From Mycobacterium sp. URHD0025 (GTDB lineage: Bacteria; Actinomycetota; Actinomycetes; Mycobacteriales; Mycobacteriaceae), in NCBI RefSeq assembly GCF_000426065.1, contig NZ_KE384491.1, positions 186,001 through 250,000 of the forward strand: a stretch of 64,000 nt of DNA, in the 5' to 3' direction. The notes beneath the pieces were generated by a model. That model made no database searches. It was given only the letters and a program-made list of their open reading frames with translations, and was not told the origin of the DNA. Both the position numbers and the translations under genes were made by a program. Positions 61,098-64,000 of this stretch are shown here, one piece after another; the first letter of the stretch is position 1, and every line of letters begins with the position of its first letter.

Positions 61098-62237
61098 ATG
61101 CTTACACCGGCCCGCCGTCTCGTCCCTGTCGCCGGTCTGGCCGGACATATCGGCCACGGCGTGCAACGTATCGCAACCGATGCGGTCATCGGGCGCATGC
61201 GGGCACTGCCACGCCGGATCGCCGACCTGGATCCGGCATACCTGTCGGAACTGACCGGACGCAGGGTCGAATCGGTGTCGGTCATCGGCGGCGATGCGGG
61301 TACGTCGTCGCGCGCCCGGCTGGCGCTGACAGGTTCCGGGGTGCCCGAATCGGTGTTCGTGAAGATGCCGGCCGAAACCGCGGCCACGCGCATGATGGGC
61401 GAGCTCGGCAGGCTGGGCCACACCGAGGTTCGTTTCTACCAACAGCTGGCCGGCGGGCTGCCCGGAGTTCCGCGTGCCTACGGCGCGGCCTTCGACGGCC
61501 TCACCGGGCGGTACGTGGTGGTGCTGGAGGACCTGGCGTCGAGTCCCTGCGAATTCCCCGACACCCTGCACCCACTGGACAAGGACCGAGCGGCACAGAC
61601 CGTCGAGCTGCTGGCCCGCGTGCATGCGGCGTTCTGGAATCGGCTGCCGGCGCGCAGCGGCAGCGGGCCGCTCGGATGGCTCTACTCGGCATCGGGTGAC
61701 CACACCTCGCTGATGACCGGCGCACTGCTCAAGCTCGCGACCAAGCGACTCGCCGAGACCACCGACATCCCCGTGGCCGACGGCCGGTTCATCGATGAGA
61801 ACTATCGGGCGGCGGCCCAACTCCTCGACCGTCCGCCGCACACCGTGATGCACGGTGACGCGCACCCGGGCAATTTGTTCTTCCGCGACGGTGCGGCCGG
61901 ACTGCTCGACTGGCAGGCCGTACGCCGCGGCCATCCCGGCCGTGAGCTGGCGTACACCCTCGCCACCTGCATGACCACGCTCGACCGGCAAGCCGCCGAA
62001 CGTGACCTGCTCGACGAGTACCGCCGCGCGCTGGCCGCGGCGGGCGGTCCGACGCTGGATCGCGACGACCTGTGGGAGCGGTACCGGCTGGGCGCGATCT
62101 ACGCGTACGCCGCCCCGGTGATCACTGCCGGCCTCGGCGGGATGCAGGACGAAGGCATCGCTCTGGAAGGCGCCAGGCGGGGTGTGGCAGCTTTGGCCGA
62201 CCTGGAGACTGTGGCAATACTCAAGAAGTTGCTCTGA
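61098..62237 (+). CDS. APH/choline-kinase-like phosphotransferase
   Basis: A 379-residue kinase-fold protein. The nucleotide-binding N-lobe is at residues ~55-115 (SVIGGDAGTSSRARLALTG), the catalytic Asp 254 is in VMHGDAHPGNLFF, and the metal Asp 271 is in LLDWQAV. It resembles the EcKinase/ACAD10-11 kinase group rather than antibiotic resistance enzymes. ACAD10/11-type kinases phosphorylate 4-hydroxy acids for degradation, which would fit a lactone-derived hydroxy acid. This is an inference from family and context. The TetR copy 2 follows 25 bases later. Confidence 0.8.
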   Translation: MLTPARRLVPVAGLAGHIGHGVQRIATDAVIGRMRALPRRIADLDPAYLSELTGRRVESVSVIGGDAGTSSRARLALTGSGVPESVFVKMPAETAATRMMGELGRLGHTEVRFYQQLAGGLPGVPRAYGAAFDGLTGRYVVVLEDLASSPCEFPDTLHPLDKDRAAQTVELLARVHAAFWNRLPARSGSGPLGWLYSASGDHTSLMTGALLKLATKRLAETTDIPVADGRFIDENYRAAAQLLDRPPHTVMHGDAHPGNLFFRDGAAGLLDWQAVRRGHPGRELAYTLATCMTTLDRQAAERDLLDEYRRALAAAGGPTLDRDDLWERYRLGAIYAYAAPVITAGLGGMQDEGIALEGARRGVAALADLETVAILKKLL

Positions 62238-62262
62238 TGGTCCTACCATTTGGTGAACCACC

Positions 62263-62838
62263 ATGAACCAAGGCCTGGACGTGAATGAACCTGTACCCGC
62301 GCAGCGGGACGTATCAGTCGAAGACACCTCGACGCGACACCGGATACTCGTCGCGACGGCCGAGGTGCTGGCCCGCAGCGGCCAGACCAAGCTGAGCCTT
62401 TCGGAAGTGGCGCTGCAGGCGGGTGTCTCCCGCCCCACGCTGTACCGCTGGTTCGCCGACAAGCAGGAACTTCTCGACGCGTTCGGCACCTACGAGCGCG
62501 AGATGTTCGACCATGGCATGAGCCGCGCCACCGTCGGCCTTCGGGGCACCGAGAAGCTCGACGCCGCACTGCGTTTCATCGTGCAATATCAGCAGTCGTA
62601 TTCCGGTGTCCGGCTGGTCGACATCGAACCCGAAGTGGTGATCGCCCAGCTGGCCAACGTCATACCACTGATGCGGGCGCGGCTGCTCAAACTCTTGTCG
62701 GGCGCCAACGCCCCGGTAAAGGCTGCCACCGCGATCCGGGTCGCGGTCTCGCACTACATCGTGCGCAGCGATGACGGCGATCAGTTCCTCGCGCAGCTGC
62801 GCCACGCCGTCGGCATCAAACAGCCCGACGCGAACTGA
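62263..62838 (+). CDS. TetR-family regulator, island copy 2
   Basis: A 191-residue TetR protein. The helix-turn-helix occupies residues ~42-65, identical to copy 1 from TKLSLSEVAL through VSRPTLYRWF. The ligand domain is clearly related (YQQSYSGVRLVDIEPEVV) but diverged in its second half. It is co-directional with the kinase gene and 137 bases upstream of the aldehyde dehydrogenase, with box 6 between. Two regulators with one reading head suggest either redundancy or response to two ligands. Confidence 0.85.
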   Translation: MNQGLDVNEPVPAQRDVSVEDTSTRHRILVATAEVLARSGQTKLSLSEVALQAGVSRPTLYRWFADKQELLDAFGTYEREMFDHGMSRATVGLRGTEKLDAALRFIVQYQQSYSGVRLVDIEPEVVIAQLANVIPLMRARLLKLLSGANAPVKAATAIRVAVSHYIVRSDDGDQFLAQLRHAVGIKQPDAN

Positions 62839-62940
62839 CCGGTCTTGTGCATTGGCCCTTGGGCACCTCCACTCCGTCGTCCTGAGCGAGACTCTACGAT
62901 CGCAGAGACTTGCCGATCGGTCAACCGTTTCTCCAAAGGG

Positions 62941-62967
62941 GTGACACGAGACGCAATTTTTGTAAAG
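62941..62967. promoter_or_regulatory. Island regulatory box 6
   Basis: GTGACA (62941-62946), 14 bases, TGTAAAG (62961-62967). It lies eight bases before the aldehyde dehydrogenase ATG (62976), the only box serving a gene in one direction alone. Confidence 0.6.
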
Positions 62968-62975
62968 CTGTCGGT

Positions 62976-64000
62976 ATGACTCAGGTGCAGAGCGACACCG
63001 GCGTGCTCGCCGGTGACGAACGGATGCTCATCGACGGTGAGCTCCAATACACCGGCAGCGGTGCGAAATTCGACGTGATCCATCCGGCCAGCGAGCAGGT
63101 GGCCGGCCAGGCGACCGATGGCACGGTGGCCGACGTCGAGCGTGCGGTGGCCGCTGCCCGGCGTGCCTTCGACGAAACGGACTGGAGCCGTGACGTCGAA
63201 TTCCGTTACCACTGCCTGATGCAGCTGCACGATGCGCTGGAGGCCGAGAAGGAGCGGCTGCGGCGGGTGCTGGTCACCGAGGTCGGCTGTCCGATCACCG
63301 TCACCGGCTCGCAGATCGAGGATCCGATCGGCGAGGTCAAGCACTGGGCAGAGCACGGTAGGAATTTCGAGTACGTCGTCGACAACGGGGTGCACCAAAC
63401 CCAGCTGGGGCCGGCGCGGCGCAAGATCGCCTACGAGCCCGTCGGCGTGGTCGGGGCGATCACCCCCTGGAACGTGCCGTTCTACCTCAACATCGCCGAG
63501 ACGGTTCCGGCGCTGATGGCGGGCAACACGGTGGTGCTCAAGCCGGCGCAGCTCACGCCGTGGTCGGGGACCGAGTTGGGCCGCATCGTCGCCGAGCACA
63601 CCGACATCCCGGCCGGCGTGTTCAACGTCGTCGTATCCAATGCCAATGAGGTGGGCGCCGCCCTGTCCGCCGACCCGCGGGTCGACATGATCACCTTCAC
63701 CGGGTCGACGGCCACGGGGCGCGCCATCCTGGCCGCCGGCGCGTCCACCGTCAAGAAGACCATGCTCGAGCTGGGCGGCAAGTCTGCCCACATCGTCCTC
63801 GACGACGCCGACTTCAACTCGGCGTTGCCCATCGCGGCGATGATGGCCTGCGTCATGAGCGGGCAGTCATGCATCCTGCCGAGCCGGATCCTGCTCCCCC
63901 GCAGCCGCTACGACGAGGGCGTAGAGATGCTCAAGGGCGCGATGGAGAACTTCCCGGTCGGCGACCCGTGGACCCCGGGCATCATGCAGGGTCCGCAGAT
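62976..64000 (+). CDS. NAD(P)-dependent aldehyde dehydrogenase (partial)
   Basis: The first 341 residues of an ALDH; the gene continues past the window. Motifs: PWNVPFYLNIAETVPALMAGNTVVLKPAQLTPWS in parts, general base Glu in LELGGKSAHIV and the nucleophile Cys 299 in SGQSCILPSR. It would oxidise an aldehyde from the island pathway. The ATG at 62976 has no Shine-Dalgarno site and is eight bases from box 6, which would fit a leaderless start. Confidence 0.9.
   Translation, partial: MTQVQSDTGVLAGDERMLIDGELQYTGSGAKFDVIHPASEQVAGQATDGTVADVERAVAAARRAFDETDWSRDVEFRYHCLMQLHDALEAEKERLRRVLVTEVGCPITVTGSQIEDPIGEVKHWAEHGRNFEYVVDNGVHQTQLGPARRKIAYEPVGVVGAITPWNVPFYLNIAETVPALMAGNTVVLKPAQLTPWSGTELGRIVAEHTDIPAGVFNVVVSNANEVGAALSADPRVDMITFTGSTATGRAILAAGASTVKKTMLELGGKSAHIVLDDADFNSALPIAAMMACVMSGQSCILPSRILLPRSRYDEGVEMLKGAMENFPVGDPWTPGIMQGPQ

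Noticed and set aside
61098..62237. The APH-like gene as an antibiotic-resistance determinant
   Set aside because: Family features match the EcKinase/ACAD kinase group, and the gene lies in a catabolic regulon.
40638..62967. The island boxes as KstR or KstR2 sites
   Set aside because: KstR sites follow TnnAACnnGTTnnA and KstR2 AnCAAGnnCTTGnT; neither the half-sites nor the 14-base gap agree.
1..64000. Mobile elements, CRISPR arrays, tRNA or rRNA genes
   Set aside because: I saw no transposase motifs, no regularly spaced direct repeats and no tRNA-like or rRNA-like sequence. The aspT-aspD and island regions look acquired by content, but no attachment sites or inverted terminal repeats were found.

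Overview
The window is high-GC DNA from a mycobacterium, most likely a fast-growing Mycolicibacterium-type species. The block nicT, SDR, aldehyde dehydrogenase, PuuD-like hydrolase, glnA4, mapB, DUF1707 protein, PBP lipoprotein, GNAT, ispG, rip1, dxr follows the order I remember for Rv2856-Rv2870c of M. tuberculosis. Accessory genes are inserted into that backbone. There are no rRNA or tRNA genes, no CRISPR array, and no recognisable insertion sequence.

Layout. 1-2.2 kb: molybdenum hydroxylase (FAD subunit, and a fused Fe-S/Mo subunit cut by the window edge). 2.3-3.8 kb: nickel/cobalt permease NicT with an ArsR regulator. 3.8-10.6 kb: GntR regulator, SDR, aldehyde dehydrogenase, gamma-glutamyl hydrolase, GlnA4 and a divergent APC permease, which look like a gamma-glutamylation route for an amine. 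10.6-17.7 kb: a SWIM/SNF2 helicase and the two enzymes for the osmolyte N-acetylglutaminylglutamine amide. 17.7-24.5 kb: a degenerate hydrolase, a lipoprotein, CobQ, MapB, a thioesterase, a DUF1707 protein and a penicillin-binding lipoprotein. 24.8-28.3 kb: an inserted AspT-AspD pair that can run an aspartate/alanine decarboxylative cycle. 28.3-32.8 kb: the conserved dxr-rip1-ispG-GNAT operon. 32.8-35.1 kb: an ECF sigma factor divergent from an NmrA-like reductase and a Ddn-like protein, with matching promoters on both sides. 35.1-39.1 kb: DUF4097, a ribbon-helix-helix regulator, an LLM oxidoreductase, photolyase and a DUF2631 membrane protein. 39.1-64 kb: a catabolic island with three P450s, a ferredoxin, a Baeyer-Villiger-type monooxygenase, dehydrogenases, an HpcH-type aldolase, an SMP-30 lactonase-like protein, thioesterases, an alpha-hydroxy-acid oxidase, a cyclase-family hydrolase, a GH3 beta-glucosidase, a CoA transferase, an APH-like kinase and an aldehyde dehydrogenase. 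Two paralogous TetR regulators sit inside it.

The strongest new observation is that six intergenic regions of the island, and none that I found elsewhere in the window, carry the same two-part box. One half is TGACA (or TTACA), then exactly 14 bases, then TGTAAA (or TGTCAA). The boxes lie at 40638, 50383, 54259, 57052, 61063 and 62941, mostly 1-10 bases from start codons and mostly between divergent genes. The two TetR proteins share 23 consecutive identical residues across their DNA-recognition helix. I infer one regulon, probably for catabolism of a cyclic or glycosylated, terpenoid- or steroid-like compound through oxidation, lactone formation, ring opening and CoA activation. The substrate cannot be read from the sequence.

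Other points of interest are a mirrored pair of ECF-type promoters, a six-codon leaderless uORF, perfect operator palindromes at 36423 and 38749, a probable CTG-started SDR, and several candidate leaderless promoters.
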